64,000 bases of DNA from Bradyrhizobium sp. ISRA464 (GTDB lineage Bacteria; Pseudomonadota; Alphaproteobacteria; Rhizobiales; Xanthobacteraceae), in the NCBI RefSeq assembly GCF_029910095.1, contig NZ_CP094526.1, positions 4,092,001 through 4,156,000 of the forward strand, written 5' to 3'. Under the pieces are notes generated by a model, which was given only the letters and a program-made list of their open reading frames with translations, made no database searches and had not been told where the DNA came from. Position 1 is the first letter of the stretch, and each line of letters begins with the position of its first letter. A program made the translations under genes and the position numbers. Of the stretch, positions 1-8,076 are shown in pieces.

Positions 1-5
1 GTCAC

Positions 6-42
6 GAAAAACGCGACGGCTGCGAATGCAGGCCGTCGCGCC
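6..42 (-). terminator. rho-independent terminator for the secreted protein gene
   Basis: Arms CGCGACGGC (12-20) and GCCGTCGCG (32-40) form a stem. Read on the minus strand the stem is followed by TTTTTCG. It sits just downstream of the stop of the minus-strand gene at 73-432, so it probably ends that transcript. Confidence 0.6.
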
Positions 43-72
43 TTGGCAAAAGATCCTGACGCGCTGCCGATC

Positions 73-432
73 TTACTGACGGGACGCTTCCCATCGGCCG
101 CTGCACGGTACGCCGGCTGATGCCCCATTCCACTTCCCCGATCCGGAGTTGCCATTGAGTTGACCGTTCGCATATGCACCATTGATCGAGACTCGCACAA
201 GTCCCCCGCTGCCCACGGTTCCCGAGATCGCCGCCCCCGGTGCCGAGATCTTTCCGTCAGTGACGGTCAGGGTCGAACTGGTCGACGGCTCGCAACTGCC
301 GGTCTTGGTCACGACTGTGACATTCCAAAGGCCGTCATAGGGCTGCTGGGCGGAAACGGGAGCCGCCGCGACAATGGCTGCGGAGGCGAAGGCGGACGCA
401 ACAAGCAGGTCCCGAATGCGGGTCGAACGCAT
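73..432 (-). CDS. small secreted protein of unknown function
   Basis: 119-residue protein with a clear signal peptide: basic start MRSTRIR, a hydrophobic Ala/Val stretch, and a probable cleavage after APVSA near residue 28. The mature part is rich in Gly, Ser and Thr and has two Cys (about residues 47 and 110) that could form a disulfide in the periplasm. It begins QQPYDGLWNV, a style seen in small exported beta-rich alphaproteobacterial proteins. A terminator follows its stop and about 180 bases separate it from the next gene, so it is probably a single-gene unit. Function not recognised. Confidence 0.75.
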   Translation of the reverse strand: MRSTRIRDLLVASAFASAAIVAAAPVSAQQPYDGLWNVTVVTKTGSCEPSTSSTLTVTDGKISAPGAAISGTVGSGGLVRVSINGAYANGQLNGNSGSGKWNGASAGVPCSGRWEASRQ

Positions 433-614
433 GTATCAAATCCCTGTCATTTGATGAGATGGCGCGGCTTATCCGGGCATAATGTGACGAAAATTTGCTG
501 CGTCGCAAGCATCCCGGAAAGTTCCTGTGAACTCAAACACATCATAGTGAACTGGGATGGTGAATTCGGTTCGATCCGGACCACACGATCAGGGGCACAA
601 GGTGTTTTGATACC

Positions 615-1214
615 TTAGTGCTTGCTGCCGGGCAGGCTAGGCGCCTTGGTTGCAAACTGCTCGTCCTGCGGCTTGGCAGGCAACTCCTTGTAGGTCTTGG
701 CATAATCGATGACTTCGCCGAGTAGCCGCAGGCCGAGCGGCACAAGCGCGCGCTCCCACAGTTCGCGTGCGGTCTCGCCCTTCTTGACGAACACCCAGTC
801 CTGAGCCGCGATCGCGCCGGCGTCCATGCGGTCGGCGAGGTGATAGATGCTGCCGCCGGCAATCGGATCGCCTTCCTTGATGGTCCATTCCACGGCGGCA
901 ATACCGCGGTGCCGGGGCAGCAGCGACGGGTGGTAACCGATGCCGCCGAGCCTCGCTTCCGCCAGTGCCTCCTTGCTGACGCGAGCGTGACTATGGGCCG
1001 TCACGATCAGGTCGGTACCGGGTGCGATCTCGGACGCGGTCACCAGCTTGGGATGGGCCTGTACGACGACGTCGATGCCGGCCGCCCTGGCTGCGGCCGC
1101 CAGCCGGTCCTCACCGTCATGGACGACAACCCTGACGATCGTGACGCCGTGTTCGCGCAGCATGTTCAGGGTCGTCACGCCGAAATGGCGGGAGCCGACA
1201 AGGGTAATGCGCAT
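615..1214 (-). CDS. formyltransferase-fold protein (Fmt/PurN-like N-terminal domain)
   Basis: 199-residue protein starting MRITLVGSRHFG, which fits the first strand of the formyltransferase Rossmann-like domain. The hallmark HPSLLPRHRG lies near residues 94-103, and MDAGAIAAQ near 130 matches the region of the catalytic Asp in methionyl-tRNA and GAR formyltransferases. It is far shorter than Fmt (about 310 residues) and lacks the C-terminal tRNA-binding domain. The position of the usual catalytic Asn (N-x-H) reads G-Y-H here, so a different formyl-group reaction, or hydrolysis of a formyl-folate, is possible. The substrate cannot be deduced. Confidence 0.75.
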   Translation of the reverse strand: MRITLVGSRHFGVTTLNMLREHGVTIVRVVVHDGEDRLAAAARAAGIDVVVQAHPKLVTASEIAPGTDLIVTAHSHARVSKEALAEARLGGIGYHPSLLPRHRGIAAVEWTIKEGDPIAGGSIYHLADRMDAGAIAAQDWVFVKKGETARELWERALVPLGLRLLGEVIDYAKTYKELPAKPQDEQFATKAPSLPGSKH

Positions 1215-1318
1215 GGGATCAATTCCGTGGGTTCACTCGGACCGCTATGCCGATAGCACAGCATGGCTGCCCTTTTCGCTTTCCTGCCGGTTATCAACAG
1301 GGCGGACGGGGAGCAATG

Positions 1319-2608
1319 TCAGGCCGGACGCTGGCGGCTCGCCAAGACCTTGTCGATGCGCCGGCCGTCGAGGTCGATGACCTCGAACTCCCAGCCCTGC
1401 GCGGCGACCCTGGCGCCGACCTCGGGGATCGCTCCGAATGCATGCAGCAGGAAACCTGCAGCCGTCTGGTAGGGCCGCGGCGAGGGCAGCGCGATGCCGA
1501 GCAGCTCGGCGAATTCGAGCGCGGGCATCCAGCCCGAAATCAGGTAGGAGCCGTCGCCGCGCCTGACAAAGGCCGGTTCGGCCGGGCCCTCCTCGGTGTG
1601 GAAGGCGCCGACGATGGCCTCGAGAATATCGAAGCTGGTGACGACACCCTGGAAGGTGCCGTACTCGTCATGCACGAGGCCGATATGCACGGCGGAGTCG
1701 CGCAGGATCGCGACCACGTCGCGCGCGTCGACGGTCTCCGGGATGATCGGAGCATCGCGCGTCAGCGCGCGGATGTCGGGCGAGCGGCCGTCGAGATAGA
1801 CGTCGAGCACCTCCTTGGCCTGCACGATGCCGAGCGCATGGTCGCGATTGCCGTCGAACACCACACAGCGCGAGTGCGTGCTCTGCTGCAGGGCCGCCAG
1901 GATGTCGGATGCGGGGTCGGACAGGTCGACCAAGCTGACCTCGTGGCGCGGCGTCATCACGGCGCCGACCGGAAGATCGCCGAGCCGCATGACGCCTGCG
2001 ATCATCTCCTTCTCGCCGGGCTCCAGCACGCCGGCGTTCTCGGCCTCCACCACCAGCGTCTTGATCTCGTCCTCGCTGACCCGGTCCTGCGGGTCCTCGC
2101 GATGGCCGAGAACCCACAGCAGTGCTTTGCCGGAGCGGTCGAGCAGCCAAACCAGCGGCAGCGACAGTTTCGCCATCAGCGTCATCGCCGGGGCGACCTT
2201 CACCGCGATCACCTCGGGATCGCGCAGCGCGATCTGCTTCGGCACCAGCTCACCGACGATCAGCGAGGCGTAGGTGATCACACCGACGACGAGGCCGACG
2301 CCGACCGCGTCAGCGATGCGCGGCGATAGTCCGATGTCGAGCAGCCATTGCGTCAGGCGCTGGCCGAGCGTCGCGCCCGAGAATGCACCCGACAGCACGC
2401 CGATCAGCGTGATGCCGATCTGCACGGTGGAGAGGAATTTTCCGGGATCGGAGGCCAGTGCGAGCGCGAGGCGCGATCCACCGATTCCCTTCTCGACCAA
2501 CGCCGCAAGCCGCGCCGGGCGTGAGGAGACGATGGCGAGTTCCGACATCGACAGAAGGCCGTTGACGACGATCAACACCGTCACGACCGCAAGTTCCAGA
2601 TAGAGCAC
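1319..2608 (-). CDS. DUF21/CBS/CorC-HlyC membrane protein (CNNM family)
   Basis: 429-residue inner-membrane protein of the family called hemolysin C or CorC-like, related to CNNM magnesium/cobalt transport proteins. Order: N-terminal DUF21 membrane domain (about 1-180, motif GLLSMSELAIVSSRPAR), a CBS pair in the middle (VMTPRHEVSLVDL onward, about 210-335), and a CorC_HlyC domain at the C terminus. I placed the start at the GTG at 2608 (LYLELAVV follows), because AGGGA lies just upstream and family members begin there. The open frame continues 61 codons further upstream without similarity to the family. Role in ion efflux or envelope maintenance is from family knowledge. Confidence 0.85.
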   Translation of the reverse strand: MLYLELAVVTVLIVVNGLLSMSELAIVSSRPARLAALVEKGIGGSRLALALASDPGKFLSTVQIGITLIGVLSGAFSGATLGQRLTQWLLDIGLSPRIADAVGVGLVVGVITYASLIVGELVPKQIALRDPEVIAVKVAPAMTLMAKLSLPLVWLLDRSGKALLWVLGHREDPQDRVSEDEIKTLVVEAENAGVLEPGEKEMIAGVMRLGDLPVGAVMTPRHEVSLVDLSDPASDILAALQQSTHSRCVVFDGNRDHALGIVQAKEVLDVYLDGRSPDIRALTRDAPIIPETVDARDVVAILRDSAVHIGLVHDEYGTFQGVVTSFDILEAIVGAFHTEEGPAEPAFVRRGDGSYLISGWMPALEFAELLGIALPSPRPYQTAAGFLLHAFGAIPEVGARVAAQGWEFEVIDLDGRRIDKVLASRQRPA

Positions 2609-2818
2609 GAGAGTCCCTGAGAATAGGCGGCGTAGGCCGCGGCACCACCGCGGAATATAGGCATGCTGGTGCGGTTCTGCTGTGCCTTGCGCGGCTGCCG
2701 CGAACAAGCCGTCAGCGCGTATGACCCGCATGCGCGGGAGGTCGCGGCATTTTGGCGCGCCTCGCGCCGATCGGTCGCCAGCGCGCGCCAAGCGCCCCGG
2801 TGACGAAAGCCCGCGAGG

Positions 2819-3067
2819 CTAGCTCCAGGCCAAGAGCCGTAGCGCCGGCATCGCGAACGTCTTGGCAGGCGCGGCCGGCGGCTCCGGCGGCCGCTCGGAT
2901 GCGGCCTGCAGGTGCATGCGCAAATCGGCGCCGCATTGCTTCATCTGGTTGCGCAATTCGCGGCGGGAGAAAGCGGTAAGCGAGGGGTCCCCGAGCTGCA
3001 TCCAGGCACTGCGCAGCCATTCCTGCAGGGCGCGAATATTCTGATCCAAGGCTTCGGGCTGGGTCAT
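2819..3067 (-). CDS. small hypothetical protein, soluble, helical
   Basis: 82-residue protein starting MTQPEALDQNIR. GAGG lies 8-9 bases upstream of the ATG at 3067, so I prefer it to an upstream TTG. The sequence looks helical (IRALQEWLRSAWMQLGD, then RRELRNQMKQCG) with a proline-rich stretch PPEPPAAPA near the C terminus. It has no signal peptide or membrane segment. It lies about 210 bases upstream of the CorC-type gene on the same strand. Function not recognised; coding nature rests on amino-acid composition and the ribosome site. Confidence 0.5.
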   Translation of the reverse strand: MTQPEALDQNIRALQEWLRSAWMQLGDPSLTAFSRRELRNQMKQCGADLRMHLQAASERPPEPPAAPAKTFAMPALRLLAWS

Positions 3068-3082
3068 GCCGCCAAACCTCAA

Positions 3083-3384
3083 GGAGTGATCAGGTGTGAA
3101 GTAACGCTGATTCGCGTCGTTTCACCTAGCGAGATTGTTGTGCGGCATGTTTGCGACGTGCGGATGCGGCAGGCGGATGATGCGGGCGTCCGCGCGGCGT
3201 CAGCCGACCTTGTCGGGCTGGGAGCGCACGAGATCCAGCGCCACCGGGAGCGCGAGGCAGAGCGCAGCGCTGCAGCGCCGAGGCGTCAATGTGCAATCCG
3301 GGAGACTACCGGCCACGCCGAATCGCGGTCGCCACCTGCCGGTGGCAACCGCGACTTCAATCCGCCTTGCGACGCGTCGGAGGT
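3083..3384. other. gap without convincing gene
   Basis: About 300 bases between two small minus-strand genes. Plus-strand open frames exist but are rich in Arg, Ala and Ser, as expected for random reading of GC-rich DNA. I see no strong hairpin or RNA gene. Confidence 0.4.
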
Positions 3385-3639
3385 CTAGTTTGCACTTGGC
3401 TCCGACAGGAACGACTGCCGTGACTGCGCGCGGCAGGAAACCGAGCCAGGGCCTTGCGACAATCCTTCAAAGCGCCAAAGCGTAATCGGCGCCGTGACTC
3501 CGCAATGTTCGCAGCGCAAAGGCGCGCCGCCGACCAAATATCGACCACGTCGGAACGCCTCGGACGAGGCAGGCTCCTTGCAATGCGGGCAAGCCAAGGA
3601 CAGCTTGCTCGTCTTCCACCAATGAATCAGTTGAAACAC
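3385..3639 (-). CDS. small zinc-ribbon-like protein
   Basis: 84-residue protein with two Cys pairs, CPHC (about 18-21) and CEHC (about 44-47), spaced as in a zinc ribbon. It starts at a GTG at 3639 with GAGGGG about seven bases upstream. Between the pairs is a short strand-like segment, RRGRYLVGGAPLR. The Ser/Arg-rich tail after residue 60 has no visible motif. It may bind zinc and act as a small nucleic-acid or protein adaptor, but nothing nearby suggests a partner. Confidence 0.55.
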   Translation of the reverse strand: MFQLIHWWKTSKLSLACPHCKEPASSEAFRRGRYLVGGAPLRCEHCGVTAPITLWRFEGLSQGPGSVSCRAQSRQSFLSEPSAN

Positions 3640-4194
3640 CGCACCCCTCAGCGTTTCAGATAGCCAACACTATAACAAACTAGCAACGTTTGGGCTCTCG
3701 TGGAAGTCGCGAGAGGTTGCATTTCGGTTCCATTTCGTGTGGCGCAACACCATCTGGCGGAGAGCAAGTGTGCACGCGTCGGGATAGTTAGCGAATCGCT
3801 AAACATCGACCTTGCACAGGACCGGCCCGCCACACCATTCCTTCAAGGATGGACGCTAGCGATGCGGCCATGGACCGGGACGAAGACATCGATGACGGTG
3901 TTGTGGCGGCGCTTCGCAGCAGCTACGGACGGCAGGCTTGGTGGATTGTCAGGCTCAATCGCGTGCTCGAGCCGTCTCGTGCCGCCGAGCCGACGCGGCC
4001 CGATGTGCCGCCGCGGAGAGCCGTTCTGCCACGGCAACCAACGCCGCCGCGCCCCAACTAGCGCCACCATAATACCAGATTCCCCTGTATCGGCCGTCCG
4101 ATCGGACTGCTATGCATGCGCTATCCGCGGAGCGAAGCTCCGCATTGTTTGACGATGCAGCCGCACGGCGGCGCGAGCGACAAGGACGAATGCA
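3640..4194. other. gap upstream of hbd with a weak hairpin and a doubtful 70-codon frame
   Basis: No gene is convincing here. A plus-strand frame at 3849-4061 starts MDASDAAMDRDEDIDD and ends in a Pro/Arg-rich tail, and an antisense frame covers the same bases; neither has a good ribosome site. A perfect hairpin GCGGAGC-GAA-GCTCCGC lies at 4127-4143, 50 bases before hbd. It could be a weak terminator or part of the leader of hbd. Confidence 0.4.
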
Positions 4195-5046
4195 ATGATT
4201 GAGACGGTTGGCATCATCGGGGCCGGAACCATGGGCAATGGCATTGCCCAGGTGTGCGCAGCGGCGGGGCTCGGCGTCACGATGGTCGACATCTCCGACG
4301 CTGCCGTGCAACGCGGCCTCAAGATGGTGGGCTCGAGCCTCGATCGCTTGGTCAGCAAGGAGAAGATGACTGCGGCGGATCGCGATGCCACGCTCGCGCG
4401 CATCACCGCAACCACCGACAAGGCGAAGCTCGCCGCCTGCGATCTCGTCATCGAGGCTGCGACCGAGAACGAGGGCCTGAAGATCAAGATACTGAAGGAT
4501 CTCTGCGCGACGCTGAAGCCGAGCGCGCTGGTCGCAACCAACACCTCGTCGATCTCTATCACCCGCCTTGCGGCCGCGACCGATCGTCCCGATCGTTTCA
4601 TCGGGATGCACTTCTTCAACCCTGTTCCGGTGATGGCACTGCTCGAACTGATTCGCGGGCTGCAGACCTCCGCCGACACCGTCGCCAAGGCGGAGGCCTT
4701 CGCCAAGCGCGTCGGCAAGGTTGCGATCACCGCGAAGAACAGCCCGGGCTTTGCCGTCAACCGCATCCTGTGCCCGATGATCAACGAGGCTATCTTCGCG
4801 CTGCAGGAAGGCATTGCGAGCGCCGAGGAGATCGATGCCGGCATGAAGCTCGGCTGCAACCATCCGATCGGGCCGCTTGCGCTCGCTGACTTGATTGGGC
4901 TCGACACCATGTTGTCAGTGATGGAGGTGTTCTACACCGGCTTCAACGATCCCAAATATCGGCCGGCGCCGCTCCTGAAGGAGATGGTCGATGCCGGTCA
5001 TCTCGGCCGCAAGACCGGGCAGGGGTTCTACAGCTACAGCAAGTGA
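4195..5046 (+). CDS. hbd: 3-hydroxybutyryl-CoA dehydrogenase
   Basis: 283-residue cytosolic enzyme that interconverts 3-hydroxybutyryl-CoA and acetoacetyl-CoA with NAD(P), used in short-chain fatty acid, aromatic or polyhydroxybutyrate metabolism. The N-terminal Rossmann motif GAGTMG is at residues 9-14. The catalytic region [11 protein letters not shown] holds His139, and the NTSSIS segment precedes it. The C-terminal domain contains [10 protein letters not shown] and [15 protein letters not shown]. The length is normal for single-domain HBDH/PaaH proteins. AAGGA lies upstream of the ATG. It appears to be a single-gene unit ended by the hairpin at 5170. The paaH role is possible but no other paa gene is near. 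Confidence 0.92.
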   Translation: MIETVGIIGAGTMGNGIAQVCAAAGLGVTMVDISDAAVQRGLKMVGSSLDRLVSKEKMTAADRDATLARITATTDKAKLAACDLVIEAATENEGLKIKILKDLCATLKPSALVATNTSSISITRLAAATDRPDRFIGMHFFNPVPVMALLELIRGLQTSADTVAKAEAFAKRVGKVAITAKNSPGFAVNRILCPMINEAIFALQEGIASAEEIDAGMKLGCNHPIGPLALADLIGLDTMLSVMEVFYTGFNDPKYRPAPLLKEMVDAGHLGRKTGQGFYSYSK

Positions 5047-5169
5047 GGTCTGGTTCGAGCCGCGTGTCGAGTACCGTAGTCATCCGGAATGGATCGCGCG
5101 GCGAAGCTGACGTAACACACGGCCCATCAGACATCTGATCCGCCACGTGAGGCGGGGGACACAAGATAC

Positions 5170-5210
5170 GAGGCCCGGTCTCCTAGGCAGACCGGGCCTC
5201 GTGCTTTTCT
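5170..5210 (+). terminator. rho-independent terminator downstream of hbd
   Basis: Perfect 12-bp stem GAGGCCCGGTCT (5170-5181) with AGACCGGGCCTC (5189-5200), a seven-base loop, then GTGCTTTTCT. It lies about 120 bases after the hbd stop. Confidence 0.8.
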
Positions 5211-5771
5211 AGCGGTGGCGAATGCTCATTGCCCCGACGCGACCGGGGGTAACGCCGGTCTCGTCCGGGTCGAAGCCGAACAAGCCGACCAGATATTTGT
5301 AGTATTCCGGCATCTTCTCCTTGAGCTTGGCGCGCGTGTATAGGGCTCGTGCGCGGAGTCCGCACCGGCCAGGAAGATGCTCGCCGTTACTGCGAAGAAC
5401 TCCTGCTGGTTCTTCAACGCGTAGGCTTCCTTGGCGAACGGCTCCTTCGACTTGGCTTCGCCGAGGAATTGCTTGATCCCCTTGTTGTCATAGCCGTTCG
5501 GCATCAGCCGGGCGTGATAGGCGTGAAGGAATTCGTGCAGCAGCACCGGATCCTTTTCGTAGCGCATTATGTTCGGGCGCAGCCTGATGACGCCAATGCC
5601 GGAATCGACAGCGAGTGCGAGCGGATCCGAATTGGTCCATTGCTGCTTGTCGTGATCCCAGGTCGTGACATTGCGCGTCGTGCGCTGCCCCCGTTCAAGA
5701 GGCCTTACGCCGTAGCAGGCCGCTGCCGCTCCCTCGTAGAGACACTCCATCTCGCTCGCAACGATCGGCAC
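5209..5771 (-). pseudogene. HExxH putative zinc metallopeptidase gene, frameshifted and probably N-terminally truncated
   Basis: The main frame (5771 down to 5226, from a GTG) encodes a secreted-peptidase-like segment with LLHEFLHAYHA, a HExxH zinc site, followed by KEPFAKEAYALKNQQEFFAVTAS, typical of a gluzincin-like fold with a downstream Glu. Near 5335-5342 the reading changes from sensible sequence (EPYTRA) to Arg/Ser-rich nonsense. The -frame continues sensibly as KLKEKMPEYYKYLVGLF and ends at a TAG at 5209. A duplicated TA (CCCTATACACG for CCCTACACG) would explain it. Upstream of the GTG the frame runs only 14 codons back to a TAA, with no signal peptide, so the N terminus may also be lost. 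A sequencing error is the alternative. Confidence 0.6.
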
Positions 5772-6045
5772 GCTGTGGAAGAATTGCAGGGTGAGCGCGT
5801 TGCCGCACGTTTAAGTTGCACGCCGCCCCCATCGCATTATGCGCCGGTTAACCGAGCGGGTTCCGGCAGACCAGAACAGGGACGTTCGCCGATCAGGGAT
5901 CCACGAATTCAGAGTCGGTCATCCAGACGCGCGTGCGGCGCGAACTGTCCTCACAGCTTGTTGAGGCCGTGGCTGGAAACCTCGCGGATCCCAGGTCCGT
6001 ACCTTACATCAACGCGACAAGGCTGACGGAAGAAGGAATGGGACC

Positions 6046-6300
6046 ATGCGCAGGACGATTTGGGCAATTCTGGCGTTCGCGGCGCTCGGGACCGGATCGC
6101 TCGTCGGCTCTGCATCGCCCGCGGCGGCCCGTGACTATCCCTGGTGCATCCAGGGCAAGCAGGAGGGATATCCGGGCTACTGCGGCTTCCAGACCTACGC
6201 GCAGTGCGAGGCAACTGCGTCGGGCCGGAATGCCTATTGCGGATACAATCCGCGCTTTGCGTTCGGCCAGTCACGGACATCGCAGCGGACGTACCGCTGA
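6046..6300 (+). CDS. DUF3551 family small exported protein
   Basis: 84-residue protein with an N-terminal signal segment (MRRTIWAILAFAALGTGSL, cleavage probably after AAA near residue 28). The mature part has the DUF3551 pattern: DYPWCIQG, then GYCGFQTYAQCEATASGR and YCGYNPRF, with Cys that probably pair in the periplasm. Start ATG is preceded by AAGGAATGGG. Proteins of this family are abundant in Bradyrhizobium; their function is unknown. Confidence 0.88.
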   Translation: MRRTIWAILAFAALGTGSLVGSASPAAARDYPWCIQGKQEGYPGYCGFQTYAQCEATASGRNAYCGYNPRFAFGQSRTSQRTYR

Positions 6301-6449
6301 ACCGGATGTCTGCGAAGCGTGAGCAATCAATAACAGCCTGCGGGATGGCAGCGGAAATGGCTGCGGTGACGGACGGTGGCCGCGGTGCCGATTGACATGA
6401 CGTTCGCGTCGCAGGTCGTATTGATCAGATATTCTGCATTGGAGAGCAC

Positions 6450-6614
6450 ATGAGCGACGTCGTCCGGTTCATATCGAAGTCGGAACTCGAGCGAGCGCGG
6501 TTGATACGCGAGGCCCGCGCAAACTACGAACGCGTCTTTCCGTCGACCGATGCCGGCAGCGCGCAAGCAGATTCGTCCGAGAGCAACGCAAGCCGGGTGT
6601 CGTCCGATCCTTAG
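6450..6614 (+). CDS. 54-residue hypothetical protein
   Basis: Begins MSDVVRFISKSELERAR and ends SNASRVSSDP. GGAGAG lies directly before the ATG at a short spacing. The first half is basic and helical, the second Ser/Asp-rich and probably disordered. There is no membrane segment. Its stop overlaps the stop of the convergent gene at 6611 (bases TTAG). The DUF3551 gene lies 150 bases upstream on the same strand. Function unknown; similar short basic proteins are common in Bradyrhizobium genomes. Confidence 0.6.
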   Translation: MSDVVRFISKSELERARLIREARANYERVFPSTDAGSAQADSSESNASRVSSDP

Positions 6615-6847
6615 CGCGCGTGCCTCGTCTGCGCGTTGGCATCGCCAGTCCTCGGCGATGCCGGGGCTGTCACGGAAGCGCCGTCGCCACCACGCTTGTT
6701 CGCACTGCTGAGATCGGTCGGGTCGCGTCGGACACGATGATGCGCGATGCCCATCTGGACGCTCCAGATACCGAACAGCAACGCGGTTGCGAGGCAGGCT
6801 GCCAGAAAAGCCCAATCACGTTTCTTCATCTGGTCGAATACGTCCAC
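6611..6847 (-). CDS. small single-pass membrane protein
   Basis: 78 residues, starting MDVFDQMKKRDWAF, with one hydrophobic segment at about 14-34 (FLAACLATALLFGIWSVQMG) and a hydrophilic C-terminal tail rich in Arg, Asp and Ser. It lies 12 bases downstream of the gene at 6860-7150 on the same strand, so the two probably form a two-gene unit. Function not recognised. Confidence 0.55.
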   Translation of the reverse strand: MDVFDQMKKRDWAFLAACLATALLFGIWSVQMGIAHHRVRRDPTDLSSANKRGGDGASVTAPASPRTGDANAQTRHAR

Positions 6848-6859
6848 ACCAGCGCCGCC

Positions 6860-7150
6860 TTACTCGCGGCTTCTTTTGAAGAAGCGCTTCGTGGCCTCGA
6901 TCGCCTCGAGCAGAAACGGAGACAGCGCGAAAAATGCGCCCATCCCGACCGAGACGATGATGTGGCGCAGCGAGACCTTCTCGTCATCCTCGAGTGGATA
7001 GGCGGTCTTGTCGATCGGTGCAGGCGCGAGGTCTCTGCCGGCCTGCGCCGCCGGTCTCGACCGTCGCGGCTTTCGCGGCGGCACCATCACGACCACAAAG
7101 AGGACGTTCAGCAGCAGCCAGATTCCCAGAAGGATAAGCAACGTTCGCAC
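6860..7150 (-). CDS. small two-pass membrane protein
   Basis: 96 residues from a GTG at 7150, with an N-terminal hydrophobic helix (LLILLGIWLLLNVLFVVVMV), a basic Pro/Arg linker, and a second hydrophobic stretch around 68-85 (HIIVSVGMGAFFALSPFLL) before a basic end. The start lies exactly at the edge of the 50-bp X repeat at 7149, and the same frame stays open through that repeat, so the original N terminus may have been altered by the duplication. It precedes the gene at 6611 by 12 bases. Function unknown. Confidence 0.6.
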   Translation of the reverse strand: MRTLLILLGIWLLLNVLFVVVMVPPRKPRRSRPAAQAGRDLAPAPIDKTAYPLEDDEKVSLRHIIVSVGMGAFFALSPFLLEAIEATKRFFKRSRE

Positions 7151-7425
7151 TGCACTGGTCCAAAAAAGGCGAACAAAAAGAACAAAACAACCGCTAACTT
7201 ATCTGCTCGTGCCCGGGGCTGCCACAATTCATTTTCCGATGACACATCATTTTCCGGCTCCCCGGCGCATGCGAGAGGTTCGCCGCCTGACAGGCTCAGC
7301 CATGGCCGCTTCGTCAACGCGTCGTTGGCTAGATAAAGTGACCATCCTGAAACAAAAAGCGATGCACTGGAAAGGACTGCACTGGTCCAAAAAAGGCGAA
7401 CAAAAAGAACAAAACAACCGCTAAC
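7149..7425. repeat. first copy of a 227-bp tandem duplication plus start of the second
   Basis: Unit = X (50 bp) + Y (177-178 bp). X copies are at 7149-7198 and 7376-7425; Y copies are at 7199-7376 and 9242-9419. By eye all copies are identical. The order X-Y-X-[IS elements]-Y shows a tandem X-Y duplication whose second copy was split exactly at its X/Y junction. Confidence 0.9.
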
Positions 7426-8073
7426 CAAGCCTGCTAAGCCCCCGCCTATGGCGGGGCGAAAACCGGCAGTTCTACAGCTGCGGGAATGAAGTCATGGAGT
7501 CTCCTTGGGGAACCGCCAAGAACCCTCAAGGAGACCATGATGGAAGCAGAGTACAATCATCTTAATCACGCGACTTGGGAGTGCAAGTACCACGTCGTGT
7601 TTACGCCGAAGTACCGCAAGAAGCTGCTGTTCGGGAAGATCAAGCGACATCTGGGCCAGGTATTTCACGATCTGGCACGACGGAAGGAGTGCCGGATCGA
7701 GGAAGGTCACCTGATGCCGGATCATGTCCACATGCTGATATCGATACCTCCGAAATATTCGGTGGCGCAGATCATCGGGTATATGAAGGGGAAGAGTTCG
7801 ATCTGGATCGCGCAGAACGTCGAACGGAAGATGCGAAATTTCCTGGGCCACAAATTCTGGGCACGCGGATATTTTGTCACGACCGTCGGCCGCGATGAGG
7901 AAATGATCCGGGCCTACATCAAGAATCAGGAAATGGCCGACCAGCAACTGGATCAGTTTGAGCTAAAGATTTCAGCTGCCCCAAAATCCAAGCAATCGTC
8001 CTAATATAACATCCCTTAAAACCGCCTTTGGCGGTTCCCAATCAAACCTCCAGCTTTGCTGGAGGTTATTGGC
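7426..8073 (+). mobile_element. IS200/IS605-family element carrying only tnpA
   Basis: 648 bp between the X and Y halves of the second repeat copy, with no target duplication, as expected for this family. It has subterminal hairpins: CCCCGCC-TAT-GGCGGGG at 7440-7456 on the left and AACCTCCAGC-TTT-GCTGGAGGTT at 8045-8067 on the right, plus a third, AACCGCC-TTT-GGCGGTT (8020-8036), just after tnpA. No tnpB is present. Ends are inferred from the interrupted repeat and may be off by a few bases. Confidence 0.85.
7537..8004 (+). CDS. tnpA: IS200/IS605-family transposase TnpA (Y1 HUH)
   Basis: 155-residue single-strand DNA transposase. The HUH motif is His63-Val-His65 in MPDHVHMLI, and the catalytic tyrosine is probably Tyr127 in RAYIKNQE. 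The N-terminal CKYHVVFTPKYRKKLLF and the middle GYMKGKSS and HKFWARGYF are family hallmarks. Length is normal for the family. I start at the ATG at 7537 because AAGGAG precedes it; the frame is open for another 17 codons upstream. It appears intact, so the element could be active. Confidence 0.93.
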   Translation: MMEAEYNHLNHATWECKYHVVFTPKYRKKLLFGKIKRHLGQVFHDLARRKECRIEEGHLMPDHVHMLISIPPKYSVAQIIGYMKGKSSIWIAQNVERKMRNFLGHKFWARGYFVTTVGRDEEMIRAYIKNQEMADQQLDQFELKISAAPKSKQSS

Positions 8074-8076
8074 TTA

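Noticed and set aside
3849..4061. Possible 70-residue protein upstream of hbd
   Set aside because: No good ribosome site, a competing antisense frame and a Pro/Arg tail; not supported enough to list as a gene.
4127..4143. Hairpin before hbd as a riboswitch
   Set aside because: It is a simple short hairpin with no conserved riboswitch core.
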